From the NCBI GenBank assembly GCA_021372775.1, contig JAJFTU010000158.1, positions 1-36,746 of the forward strand: a DNA stretch of 36,746 nt, written 5' to 3'. Of this stretch, positions 7,333-14,668 are shown piece after piece. The translations under genes were made by a program, and so were the position numbers. Each line of letters opens with the position of its first letter. The first letter of the stretch is position 1. Under the pieces are notes generated by a model. That model saw only the letters and a list, made by a program, of their open reading frames with translations, did no database searches and was not told the DNA's origin. Source of the stretch: a bacterium. Lineage in GTDB: Bacteria; Acidobacteriota; Polarisedimenticolia; J045.

Positions 7333-9298
7333 TGGGAACCTGAGTCGGCCCGTTGGGGTCGGGGACGGTGGTTTCTTCGTCGTTGCCCGAGCTCTCGCCT
7401 TCGTTTTCCGGCGCGGCGGCGGGCGGCGCGGGCGGCTGCGCCTGCAGCGTTCCCTGCAGCTCGGCCTCGCGCGCCTCGCGGCGGTACTCGGGCTCCGTTC
7501 CGTTGCGCAGCGCTTCCTTCCGTTCAAGGTACCGCTTGACGACGATGCCGGCGATCGGCGCCGCGGTCGCGCCGCCGTGTCCGCCGCGCTCGACGATGAT
7601 CCCCCAGGCCAGCTCCGGCTTGCCGACCGGGCCGAACCCCATGAACCAGGCGTTGTCCTTCTGCTGCTCTTCCGCCTCGCGGGAGATCGTCTGCGCCGTG
7701 CCGGTCTTCCCCGCCATCTGGTAGCCGGGGACGCGGGCCTTCGACGCCGTGCCGCGCGCCGACTCGACGACGTTCAGCATCCCTTCGGTGATCACGTGCA
7801 GCGTCTCGGCCGACAGCCCGACGGCGCGCGGCTCCGGCGCGTCGCCCGGACGGTCCACCATGTGCGGGAAGACGCGGTAGCCGCCGTTGGCGATCGCCGC
7901 GGCGACGATCGCGTTCTGGATCGGCGAGACCTGCACCAGCCCCTGCCCGATCCCCATCGAGATCACCTCGCCGGGGTAGACCGGCTGCTTCCGCACCTTG
8001 CGCGACCACGCGTCGTTGGCGACGAGGCCCAGCGCCTCGTGGTCGAAGCGCAGCCCCGACTTCTCGCCGATGCCGAAGGCGTGGGCCCACTTGGAGATCT
8101 TCTCCGCGCCGAGGCGCCGCCCCATCGTGTAGAAGAACACGTTGCACGACTGGGTGATCGCCTCCTGGACGCCGATCGCGCCGTGCCCGCCCTTGCGCCA
8201 GCAGTTGAAGACGCGCCCGTAGAAGGTCGCCGCGCCGCCGCAGCCGACGGTCTCCCCGGGCGAGGTGGCGTGCTCCTCGAGCGCCGCCGCGGCCATCACG
8301 ACTTTGAAGGTCGAGCCGGGGTTGTAGGCGCTGCTGACGACGCGGTTGAGCAGCGGCTTGTCCGGGTCGTTGACCAACGACGACCAGACCGCCGGCGAGA
8401 GCCGCCCGCCGAAGACGTTCGGCTCGAACGACGGCGCCGAGTAGAGAGCGCGCACGCCGCCGGTGTACGGCTCGATGAACACCGCCCCGCCGACGCTGTC
8501 GCCGAACGCCTCGACGAGGTCCTTCTGCATCTCCGCGTCGAGCGTCGTGATCAGCGCGCGGCCGTTCTTCGGCGGCCGCTGGATCGCCACGACGCCGAGC
8601 GGGCGGCCCGAGGCGTTGACCTCCTCGAGCGCGATCCCGGCCACGCCGCGCAGCTCCGCGTCGTAGGCCCGCTCCGCGCCGGTGCGGCCGACGCGGTCGC
8701 CGAGGACCAGGTCGTGCCGCGCCGAGAGGTCGTCCTCGTTCGCCTCGGAGACGAAGCCGAGCGCGTGCGCCGCCGCCTTCGCCAGCGGGTACTGGCGCTT
8801 GCTCGTCATCTCGACGTCGATCGAGGGCAGGTCGAAGCGGTTGGCCTCGATCCGCGAGGCGGTCTCGAGGTCCACGTCGTTCAGCAGCAGGATCGGATCG
8901 AAGCGGGCCTGGATGCGCCGCGCCTTCTGGTAGATCCGGACGAGGTCCTCTTCCGGCTCGCCGATCGTCCGCGCGAGCAGCCGCGTCTCGCGCTCGCCGT
9001 TCTTCGTCCGCTCCGGCGCCAGCCAGACGGCGAAGCCGGCGTGGTTCGTCACCATCACCACGCCGTGCTGGTCCACGAGCGGCCCGCGCAGGGCGCGCTC
9101 GATCCGCCGGTGCAGCCGGTTCTCTTCCGCCAGACGGTGGTATTCCGGCCCCTTCACGATCTGCAGGTACCAGAAGACCGCCCAGAGCAGCACGAACCCG
9201 ACCGGGACGAGCATCCGCACCGCGGCGAGGCGCCGCGAGCGCATCCGCCGCCTTTGGTACTCGAGGAAGGTCGGCTGCTGGCGGAAGTCCTGGGTCAC
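7310..9298 (-). CDS. mrdA: Penicillin-binding protein 2, elongation-specific transpeptidase
   Basis: A 662-residue class B PBP that cross-links peptidoglycan in the elongasome with RodA. One N-terminal membrane anchor (about 26-48) is followed by the dimerisation/pedestal region and a transpeptidase domain with all three motifs: S329-T-F-K332, S384-C-N386 and K531-T-G533. The C-terminal tail of about 45 residues is rich in Pro, Glu and Asn. GTG 9298 is chosen as start because it overlaps the mreD stop (GTGA at 9295-9298) and gives a normal cytoplasmic tail. The frame extends to 9571 but that part reads mreD out of frame. It overlaps rodA by 23 bp. Confidence 0.95.
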   Translation of the reverse strand: MTQDFRQQPTFLEYQRRRMRSRRLAAVRMLVPVGFVLLWAVFWYLQIVKGPEYHRLAEENRLHRRIERALRGPLVDQHGVVMVTNHAGFAVWLAPERTKNGERETRLLARTIGEPEEDLVRIYQKARRIQARFDPILLLNDVDLETASRIEANRFDLPSIDVEMTSKRQYPLAKAAAHALGFVSEANEDDLSARHDLVLGDRVGRTGAERAYDAELRGVAGIALEEVNASGRPLGVVAIQRPPKNGRALITTLDAEMQKDLVEAFGDSVGGAVFIEPYTGGVRALYSAPSFEPNVFGGRLSPAVWSSLVNDPDKPLLNRVVSSAYNPGSTFKVVMAAAALEEHATSPGETVGCGGAATFYGRVFNCWRKGGHGAIGVQEAITQSCNVFFYTMGRRLGAEKISKWAHAFGIGEKSGLRFDHEALGLVANDAWSRKVRKQPVYPGEVISMGIGQGLVQVSPIQNAIVAAAIANGGYRVFPHMVDRPGDAPEPRAVGLSAETLHVITEGMLNVVESARGTASKARVPGYQMAGKTGTAQTISREAEEQQKDNAWFMGFGPVGKPELAWGIIVERGGHGGATAAPIAGIVVKRYLERKEALRNGTEPEYRREAREAELQGTLQAQPPAPPAAAPENEGESSGNDEETTVPDPNGPTQVPNDPVDPR

Positions 9299-9768
9299 GA
9301 CAGGCTCCCGCGCCGCGCCGCGAGTTTGAAGAAGAGCAGCCCGAGCGCGGTGTTGATCGCCACCGCCGCCAGCCAGACCAGCGGCCCGGGGATCGCCCCG
9401 GCCGAGCGGTTGAACAGCAGGGCGAGCGAGAGCTGGATCGCCCAGTCGGCGAGCGCCGCGGCGAGCATCGCCAGCATCGCCGGCAGCGCGTAGAGCATGT
9501 CCACCTTCGCCGCGGCGAACGAGAGGGCGAAGGCGATCGTCATCTGGCTGAAGGCGTGCAGCCCCAGCCACTGGCCGAAGAGCGCGTCGTCGAGCAGGCC
9601 GCAGACCAGCCCGGTCAGGAGCGCCGGCCAGCGCTTGCCGCCGAGCGCGCCGAAGACGGAGACGACGAGCAGCGGGTCGGCGAACGGCGCGATCGGCGGG
9701 ACCATCGCCACCAGCGCCTTGAGGAAGACGGCGAGCACGCCGAGCAGCAACAGCTTCCAGATCTTCAT
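9295..9768 (-). CDS. mreD: Rod shape-determining membrane protein MreD
   Basis: A small 157-residue, highly hydrophobic protein with about five membrane segments, of the size and position expected for MreD between mreC and mrdA. The family is poorly conserved in sequence; FGALGGKRWPALLTGLVCGLLDDALFG matches the typical ...G.l.G.l.D... segment. Start ATG 9768 overlaps the mreC stop (ATGA), and its stop overlaps the mrdA GTG. It acts as an inner-membrane scaffold of the elongasome. Confidence 0.88.
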   Translation of the reverse strand: MKIWKLLLLGVLAVFLKALVAMVPPIAPFADPLLVVSVFGALGGKRWPALLTGLVCGLLDDALFGQWLGLHAFSQMTIAFALSFAAAKVDMLYALPAMLAMLAAALADWAIQLSLALLFNRSAGAIPGPLVWLAAVAINTALGLLFFKLAARRGSLS

Positions 9769-10640
9769 CGCGCCGTCTCCGTCGCCGTCGGCGCGGCCGG
9801 CGCGGGCTTCGGCGTCGGCGGACGGCGGTTGGGCGGCACGAGGAGGACCTCTTCGAGGCTCCCCATGTCGGCCGCCGGCTCGACCGCGATCCGCCAGGTG
9901 AGCGGCGAGTCGGCCCACATGTCGCGCACGTAGCCGACGAGCAGCCCCGCCGGGAAGACGCCGTCGAGCCCCGAGGTGACGACGACGTCGCCGACGGCGA
10001 CCGCCTGGTCGCGCGGCACGTACTCGAGGCGCGTGGCGATCATCGGCCCGCGCCCGCCGCCGCGCAGGATGCCGGCGAAGCGGTCCTGCTGGTGGCGCAC
10101 GCCGACGCCGCTGTCCGGATCGACGATCAGCACGATCTCGGCCGAGTCCGACTGCACGTCGCGGACCTGCCCGACGAGCGCGCCGCGGCTCACCGCGACC
10201 CAGCCCCGCCCGACGCCCGCGCCGTAGCCCTTGTCCACCAGCACGGCGCGCCGCAGCGGCCCCGACGACAGGTCGGCGACGACGCGGCCGACGACGCCGC
10301 GCTCGTAGGCGACGTCCTCCTTCAGAGAGAGCAGTTCGCGCAGCCGCCGGTTCTCGCGCCAGACTTCCTCGAAGCGGGCGCGGTCGGTCTCGAGCTTGTT
10401 GACCTTGGCGAGCAGTTGCTCGCGCTCCCCCTTCGCGCCGACGGCGTAGAGGTAGTTCTCCCAGATCCGCTGCAGGCCGCCGGCGACGCCGAGCACTCCC
10501 TGCCACGCGCGGCCGGTCGTGCCGCGGTAGGAGTGGGTGACGGCCTCGGCGCTCTCCATCCGCTGCGCTTGGGCGCCCATCAGCGCCAGAAGAAGCACGG
10601 CGACGATCGCGTAGACCAGCGTGGCGAGGCGTTCGCTCAT
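9765..10640 (-). CDS. mreC: Rod shape-determining protein MreC
   Basis: A 291-residue bitopic protein: membrane segment at about 5-27, coiled coil at about 65-105 (REQLLAKVNKLETDRARFEEV), then the periplasmic beta domain with the family segments VVADLSSGPLRRAVLVDKGYGAGV and GDVVVTSGLDGVFPAGLLVGYV. It links cytoplasmic MreB filaments to the periplasmic PBP2. A proline-rich tail of about 20 residues ends the protein. ATG 10640 is 85 bp after the mreB stop, and this gap holds a strong hairpin. Coupled to mreD by ATGA. Confidence 0.93.
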   Translation of the reverse strand: MSERLATLVYAIVAVLLLALMGAQAQRMESAEAVTHSYRGTTGRAWQGVLGVAGGLQRIWENYLYAVGAKGEREQLLAKVNKLETDRARFEEVWRENRRLRELLSLKEDVAYERGVVGRVVADLSSGPLRRAVLVDKGYGAGVGRGWVAVSRGALVGQVRDVQSDSAEIVLIVDPDSGVGVRHQQDRFAGILRGGGRGPMIATRLEYVPRDQAVAVGDVVVTSGLDGVFPAGLLVGYVRDMWADSPLTWRIAVEPAADMGSLEEVLLVPPNRRPPTPKPAPAAPTATETAR

Positions 10641-10653
10641 CGGATGCCAGCCC

Positions 10654-10690
10654 GCGGCGCGCCCCCGCCCTTGGGGGCGGGCGGCGCCGC
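10654..10690 (-). other. Interrupted GC hairpin between mreB and mreC
   Basis: Inner arms 10664-10670 and 10675-10681 (loop ttgg) and outer arms 10654-10660 and 10684-10690 are exact 7-bp complements, separated by a small internal loop. The structure falls in the 85-bp mreB-mreC gap with no T-run. It could be a 3' stabiliser or partial attenuator that lets mreB be expressed above mreCD, or just GC-rich spacer. Confidence 0.4.
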
Positions 10691-10725
10691 GCGTCCCGGC
10701 GCTCCTCGCGGCGCGCCGGGGTTAG

Positions 10726-11757
10726 TCAGTCGATGCAGACCTTCCGCAGCAGCTCGAAGTCGGTCAGCATGCGGCCGATCCCGAGCGCCACCGCGGCCTG
10801 CGGCTCCTCCGCGAGGCTGACCGGCAGGCCGGTCTCCTCGCGCAGCCGCTTGTCGAGGTTCCGCAGCAGCGAGCCGCCGCCGGCGAGGATGATCCCGCGG
10901 TCGCCGATGTCCGCCGAGAGCTCCGGCGGAATCTGCTCCAGCGCGATGCGCGTCGCGTCCACGATCACCGAGACCGTCTCGGCCAGCGCCTCGCGGATCT
11001 CCTCGTCGGTCACGGTCAGCGTCTTGGGGATCCCCTCCACGAGGTCGCGGCCGCGCAGCTCCATCGACAGCTCCTCGTCCAAGGGGAAGGCCGACCCGAC
11101 CTTGATCTTCACTTCCTCGGCGGTGCGGTCGCCGATCAGCAGATTGTGCTTGCGCTTGATGTACTGGATGATCGCCTCGTCCATCTCGTTCCCCGCGACC
11201 CGCACGGAGCGCGAGTAGACGATGCCGGCCATCGAGATCACCGCGATGTCGGTCGTGCCGCCGCCGATGTCGATGATCATGTTGCCGGTCGGCTCGGTGA
11301 TCGGCAGGCCCGCGCCGATCGCGGCCATCATCGCCTGCTCGACGAGATAGACCTCGGTGGCCTTGGCCTTGTAGGCCGAGTCCTTCACCGCGCGCTTCTC
11401 GACCTGCGTGATCTCGGACGGCACGCCGATCACGATCCGCGGCCGCACGCCGACCTTGCGGTTGTGGGCGGAGCGGATGAAGTGCTCGAGCATCCGCTCG
11501 GTGTGCTCGAAGTCGGCGATGACGCCGTCCTTCATCGGGCGGATGGCGAGGATGTTCCCCGGCGTCCGGCCGAGCATCTCCTTCGCCGCGCGTCCGACCG
11601 CCTCGACCTTTCCGGTCTTCTGGTTGACGGCGACGATCGAGGGTTCGTTGACGACGATCCCCTGCCCCCGCGCGAAGACGATGGTCGTCGCCGTGCCGAG
11701 GTCGATGGCCAGATCATTGGAGAACAGCGAAAGCAGGGAACGCGGCCAGAAAGCCAC
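10726..11757 (-). CDS. mreB: Rod shape-determining actin-like protein MreB
   Basis: A 343-residue bacterial actin that forms membrane-associated filaments directing lateral wall synthesis. Phosphate-binding and nucleotide motifs are clear: DLAIDLGTATT near the N-terminus, MIIDIGGGTTDIAVIS in the middle and ILAGGGSLLRNLDKRL near the C-terminus. The N-terminal MAFWPRSLLSLFSND is a hydrophobic membrane-targeting start. It begins at GTG 11757, preceded by GGAGG, and is the first gene of mreBCD-mrdA-rodA. Length is standard. Confidence 0.97.
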   Translation of the reverse strand: MAFWPRSLLSLFSNDLAIDLGTATTIVFARGQGIVVNEPSIVAVNQKTGKVEAVGRAAKEMLGRTPGNILAIRPMKDGVIADFEHTERMLEHFIRSAHNRKVGVRPRIVIGVPSEITQVEKRAVKDSAYKAKATEVYLVEQAMMAAIGAGLPITEPTGNMIIDIGGGTTDIAVISMAGIVYSRSVRVAGNEMDEAIIQYIKRKHNLLIGDRTAEEVKIKVGSAFPLDEELSMELRGRDLVEGIPKTLTVTDEEIREALAETVSVIVDATRIALEQIPPELSADIGDRGIILAGGGSLLRNLDKRLREETGLPVSLAEEPQAAVALGIGRMLTDFELLRKVCID

Positions 11758-11891
11758 AGGTGAATCCTCCGCGACGCCTCCGCGGCGTTGAGCGGAGGCG
11801 GAAGCGCCAAGTCGGCCTCGGGGCGAGCGGGACGAAGCGGAAGGGGCGACACGGAGGACGCCTCCCCGTCGAGCCGGGGCGCAGGCGGCAA

Positions 11892-11920
11892 ATCCTAGCG
11901 GAGGAACAGTTTCGCGACAA
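11892..11920 (-). promoter_or_regulatory. Candidate promoter of the mre-rod operon
   Basis: Minus-strand TTGTCG (11920-11915) and TAGGAT (11897-11892) are separated by exactly 17 nt and each match 4 of 6 consensus bases. It lies 135 bp upstream of mreB, leaving a long leader. Just before it (11925-11942) is a GC hairpin with 7-bp arms that could end the preceding GGDEF transcript. Read by eye. Confidence 0.45.
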
Positions 11921-11958
11921 CCCGCGGCCCCGTCCGGGGCCGGCGGCCGCGCGGCGCG

Positions 11959-13065
11959 TCAGCCGCGCGGGTCGGCCAACCGCACCCCGTTCTTGCCGCC
12001 GTACTTCACCACGTACATCGCGCCGTCCGCCGCCGCGAGCAGCTCCTCCGGCGTCTCGCCGTGCCCCGGGCAGGCGGCCACGCCGATGCTCACCGTCAGC
12101 CGCACGTCGAGCCCCAAGGACGCCAGCCAGCGCCGCTCGGCGATCGCCGCGCGGATCCGCTCGGCGATGACCAGGGCGCCGGCCGCGTCGGTGTCGGCGA
12201 GGACGATCGCGTACTCGTCCCCGCCCCAGCGGGCGACGACGTCGAGATCCCGCACGCTCTCCCGCAGCAGCTCGCCGACCTCGACCAAGGTCCGCGACCC
12301 GGCCATGTGGCCGTGGTGGTCGTTGACCAGCTTGAAGCCGTCGAGGTCGAGGAAGAGCAGCGCCACCGGCCGGCCGAAGCGGCGGGCCCGCTTCGTCTCC
12401 CGCTTGAGGTAGTTCTCCATGAAGCGGGCGTTGTAGAGGCGCGTCAGGTCGTCGGTGACCGTCCGCTCCTCCAGCCGCTTGAAGAGCAGCGCGTTGTCGA
12501 GCGCGATCGCCGCGGGCTCCATCAGCGTCGCCGCGAGCCCGAGGTCGTCCGGCCCGAAGACGACGCCGGCCGGCGCCGCCAGCTCGGCGATCCCGATCGT
12601 CCGCCCGCGGGAGACGAGCGGCAGCGCGATCAGCCCCCCCGCCGGCGGCTCGGGCCACTCCCCGGTCCGGTCGAGGCGCGGATCGGCCGCCGCCTCGTCG
12701 ATCAGCAGCGGCTGCCGCAGGCGGGCCACCCACCCGGCGACGCCGGCGGCCAGCGGGAGCTCGCCCGAGGGGGCGGCCCCCTTGCCGGTCTCGTTGCGGG
12801 CGTCGAGCCGCATCAGCCCCGCGGCCTCGTCGATCCGGTAGAGACGCCACGCCTCCGCGCCGATCAGGGCCGCCGCGCGCTCCATGATGAAGCGCGAGAC
12901 CATCTCCGGATCGAGCAGCGAACCGGCCGCCTGCACGGTGTCCGAGAGCACGGCGAGACGCCGTTCCAGCGCCTCGGCCCGCGCCTCGGCCCGCAGCAGC
13001 TCCGCCTCGAGCGCGGCGCGGTCCTCGCCCGCCAGCGGGGCGTCGTCCTCGGGTTCAAAGGGCAT
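11959..13065 (-). CDS. GAF-GGDEF diguanylate cyclase
   Basis: A 368-residue soluble protein: N-terminal coiled coil (about 13-45), GAF sensor domain (about 45-195) and GGDEF domain (about 200-365). The active site is GGDEY (281-285), a tolerated variant of GGDEF. An RxxD I-site (R272 to D275) lies five residues before it, and LDLDGFKLVNDHHGH supplies the metal-binding Asp. An active, product-inhibited c-di-GMP synthase is expected. The start overlaps the end of the upstream FecR-domain gene by 11 bp, so the cyclase is probably made together with that membrane protein. The GAF ligand is unknown. Confidence 0.9.
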   Translation of the reverse strand: MPFEPEDDAPLAGEDRAALEAELLRAEARAEALERRLAVLSDTVQAAGSLLDPEMVSRFIMERAAALIGAEAWRLYRIDEAAGLMRLDARNETGKGAAPSGELPLAAGVAGWVARLRQPLLIDEAAADPRLDRTGEWPEPPAGGLIALPLVSRGRTIGIAELAAPAGVVFGPDDLGLAATLMEPAAIALDNALLFKRLEERTVTDDLTRLYNARFMENYLKRETKRARRFGRPVALLFLDLDGFKLVNDHHGHMAGSRTLVEVGELLRESVRDLDVVARWGGDEYAIVLADTDAAGALVIAERIRAAIAERRWLASLGLDVRLTVSIGVAACPGHGETPEELLAAADGAMYVVKYGGKNGVRLADPRG

Positions 13066-14485
13066 CGACGTAGGCCGTCCCCATCTTGCGGGTCTCGTTT
13101 CCCGCGGCGTCCTGGGCGACGAAGTGGATCAGGTTCTTGCCGTCCTGGTGCAGCTTGACGACCCACGTGAAGCGGCCGTCCTCGCCGACGTCCACCCGCT
13201 CCCCTTCGACCCACAGCACCGCCCCGGGCTCGGTGCGGCCGCTGACGATGGCGTTCGTGCCGACGACCATGATCTCGACGATCTGCAGCTCCGGCGGCGT
13301 GCGGTCGGCGGAGTCCTTGAACCCCTCGTTGACCACGCGGAAGCGGCGGGTCTCCGACCAGCGCCCGCCGTGGGACCGCTCGTCCACCGCCGAGACGCGC
13401 CAGAAGTAGCTGCCGGGATCGAGACGGGTCAGCCGCAGCTCGGGGGCGCCGACCCGCCGGTCGGCGGCGTCGTCCTCGGCGACGAGCGGGCGGTCGGCGA
13501 ACTGCACCAAGTAGCCGCGCGCCTGCGGCACCGGCGTCCAGCGCAGGGCCACGACCGACTGGCCCGGCAGGACGAACGTCTCCTGGTCGGCCGGCGACGA
13601 GAGGCGCGGCTGCTCGAGCAGGGCCGAGCGCTCGACGATCCCGCCCGGCGCCACCGTCGCCCGGGTGCTCTCCTCGAGGGTCGTCTCCCGGCCCGCGGCG
13701 GCGACGACGACCGCCCCGCGGGAGGCGACGACCTCCGACCGCTTCGTGTCCTTGTCGTGGCGGACGCGGAACTCGCTCGCCTTGTCGGCGCGGACCGCCG
13801 CCGACTCCGTCGCGACCTCGTGGACCGTGTCGTACCCCGCGACGTCCTGCGTCTGCGCGGAGACCTGGCCGAACGCCAGCCGCTCCGACACGCGCTGCGT
13901 GCGGCGCGCCGGGTCGCGGACCATCTCGTGGACCTCGATCAGCGTGCCCGGGCTGACGGCGACCATCGAGCCGTCGAAGTAGACCAGCTGCGCCGACCCG
14001 CCGTTCCCGGTCCGCACCTGGTCGCCGGGGCGCAGTTCGTCGCGCTCGGAGGCGTTCTCCCAGAGGAACTGCCCGGCCCGCTTGACCCGGACCTCGCCGT
14101 CCACCCGGGCGAGGCGGACGCCGGAGTCGGACCGGTGGCCGCCGAGGACCGCCCGCGCCCGCCGCTCGGCGTCGCCGGCCTTGTCCACCGCCGGCGCGTA
14201 GCTCCGCGCGGCGAGGTCGGCCCGCGCCTCTTCGAGCGCCCGCTGGGCGGCGACGACGTCCTCCGACGTCGGGGCGGCGGTGGCCGCGTCCTGCACGACG
14301 AGCGCCGCGGCGGCGACGGCCCGCCCGGCCTGCTCCTCGGTCACCCCGGCGTGGGCGGCGCGCCACCAGATCGTCCCCGCCGCCGCGACGACGACGAGGA
14401 GGACGGCGAGCAGGATCGTCCGATAGCGGATGTAGATCCACTCGACCGCCAGTTTCGAACGGCGCCGCCCCTGGGCGGTGTCCAC
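13055..14485 (-). CDS. Membrane-anchored FecR-domain protein with Ig/fibronectin-like C-terminus
   Basis: About 476 residues. A short basic cytoplasmic tail and one membrane segment (TILLAVLLVVVAAAGTIWW) are followed by an Ala-rich helical region and a FecR-like beta domain (ARVDGEVRVKRAG... ELRPGDQVRTGNGGSAQLVYFDGSMVAV). Then come a fibronectin-like segment (YFWRVSAVDERSHGGRWSETRRFRV) and an Ig-like C-terminal domain (GRTEPGAVLWVEG... NLIHFVAQDAAGNE). Most of the protein should be periplasmic. No FecA or ECF sigma gene is nearby, so classical iron signalling is not supported. GTG 14485 is chosen because GGAGG sits 7 nt before it; the ATG at 14491 is only 1 nt from that Shine-Dalgarno. It overlaps the GAF-GGDEF gene, suggesting a shared job. 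Function unknown. Confidence 0.82.
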   Translation of the reverse strand: MDTAQGRRRSKLAVEWIYIRYRTILLAVLLVVVAAAGTIWWRAAHAGVTEEQAGRAVAAAALVVQDAATAAPTSEDVVAAQRALEEARADLAARSYAPAVDKAGDAERRARAVLGGHRSDSGVRLARVDGEVRVKRAGQFLWENASERDELRPGDQVRTGNGGSAQLVYFDGSMVAVSPGTLIEVHEMVRDPARRTQRVSERLAFGQVSAQTQDVAGYDTVHEVATESAAVRADKASEFRVRHDKDTKRSEVVASRGAVVVAAAGRETTLEESTRATVAPGGIVERSALLEQPRLSSPADQETFVLPGQSVVALRWTPVPQARGYLVQFADRPLVAEDDAADRRVGAPELRLTRLDPGSYFWRVSAVDERSHGGRWSETRRFRVVNEGFKDSADRTPPELQIVEIMVVGTNAIVSGRTEPGAVLWVEGERVDVGEDGRFTWVVKLHQDGKNLIHFVAQDAAGNETRKMGTAYVDAL

Positions 14486-14597
14486 GGCCATACCTCCAGC
14501 CCCCCGTCGGCCGGCCGCGTCCCGCGCGGCCGCCGCGCCCACAAGTCTAATCTGCGCCGGACCCGCGCGGGCGCCAATCACCTTGGAGTTGTTGAAC

Positions 14598-14626
14598 TTG
14601 CCGCAGATTGGCGATTCCGCTAGTCT
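14598..14626 (+). promoter_or_regulatory. Candidate promoter for the PpiD-like gene
   Basis: TTGCCG (14598-14603) and TAGTCT (14621-14626) are separated by 17 nt, 42 bp before the GTG start. The -35 matches 4 of 6 and the -10 matches 3 of 6 consensus bases. It lies in the 183-bp divergent gap between the FecR-domain gene and this gene. A TAGACT on the opposite strand near 14550 could serve the FecR gene but lacks a well-spaced -35. Confidence 0.3.
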
Positions 14627-14668
14627 GCGCACCGTCGCCGCCGCTGTCCGGCGGGGAGGGGTCTTTCC

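Noticed and set aside
13055-14485. FecR-type anti-sigma regulator of iron uptake
   Set aside because: No ECF sigma factor or TonB-dependent receptor gene nearby, and the Ig-like C-terminal domains are not part of the FecR iron system.
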